Shown piece by piece: positions 63,851 to 64,000 of a stretch of 64,000 nt of DNA. The notes beneath the pieces are model-generated. The model was not told the DNA's origin and did no database searches. It saw only the letters and a program-made list of their open reading frames with translations. The stretch comes from Zhengitettix transpicula (lineage: Eukaryota > Arthropoda > Insecta > Orthoptera > Tetrigidae). Both the position numbers and the translations under genes were made by a program. The stretch spans positions 36,808,587-36,872,586 of the forward strand of contig CM073591.1 of the NCBI GenBank assembly GCA_037074705.1. The letters run 5' to 3'. The stretch's first letter is position 1, and each line of letters begins with the position of its first letter.

Positions 63851-64000
63851 ATATATATAACCTCAACGAAGACTGCTTTTTAAAAACAATGGAAAGAGAG
63901 GTACTATATGTCGAAGATTACTTGAGTTTATAATGCAGATCATAATACTTCTGAAGCCTCCTTACAAGCTATGAGTTTGGATCGGAAGAGACAACGTGGG

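Noticed and set aside
1..64000. CRISPR array, operons, phage or endogenous viral genes
   Set aside because: No regularly spaced direct repeats, no bacterial gene layout and no viral protein frames were found.

Overview
The window looks like an AT-rich animal genome, most likely an insect. It has intron-split genes with GT/AG borders, a nuclear tRNA gene, microsatellites and dense inverted-repeat (fold-back) elements. A polyneopteran such as a cockroach, termite or stick insect is possible from the look of the dispersed repeats, but this was not tested. No bacterial, plasmid, phage or CRISPR structure was seen.

Three genes are well supported. (1) The 3' part of a two-pore-domain potassium channel lies on the minus strand. 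Its four exons (12329-12059, 7173-7054, 6976-6840, 3448-2691) join in frame and give 428 residues, from the first pore filter (GYG) to the stop. The exons for the N terminus, TM1 and most of the first pore helix were not found, so they probably lie beyond the window's right end or in short exons not recognised here. A very long M2-M3 loop and a short tail give a TRESK/TWK-like layout. (2) A complete secreted Cu/Zn superoxide dismutase lies on the plus strand. Its five coding exons (17383-17399, 33458-33548, 35537-35669, 35866-36029, 36987-37253) encode 223 residues with every metal ligand present, and a TATA box lies 70 bases before the ATG. (3) A tRNA-Ala(CGC) gene lies at 41623-41694.

Layout: 1-2690 is AT-rich flank and probable channel 3'UTR, with a tRNA-like relic. 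2691-12329 holds the channel exons, with dispersed repeats in the large intron. 12330-17300 is non-coding and holds an approximately 780-base fold-back array. 17313-37253 is the SOD gene, with a 16-kb first intron. 37254-46000 is AT-rich with the tRNA gene and several repeats. 46000-64000 is repeat-rich and has one unexplained coding-like island near 52.6-52.9 kb.

If the missing channel exons lie right of 37253, the SOD gene sits inside an intron of the channel gene on the opposite strand. The two genes have no obvious functional link.

The most unusual pattern is outside the genes. At least a dozen inverted-repeat elements of different families carry the same short module: CTGANGA, one extra base, a short complementary stem with loop, then GAAAC. 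This resembles the conserved core of hammerhead ribozymes, but no complete ribozyme (stems I and III plus cleavage triplet) could be confirmed by eye.
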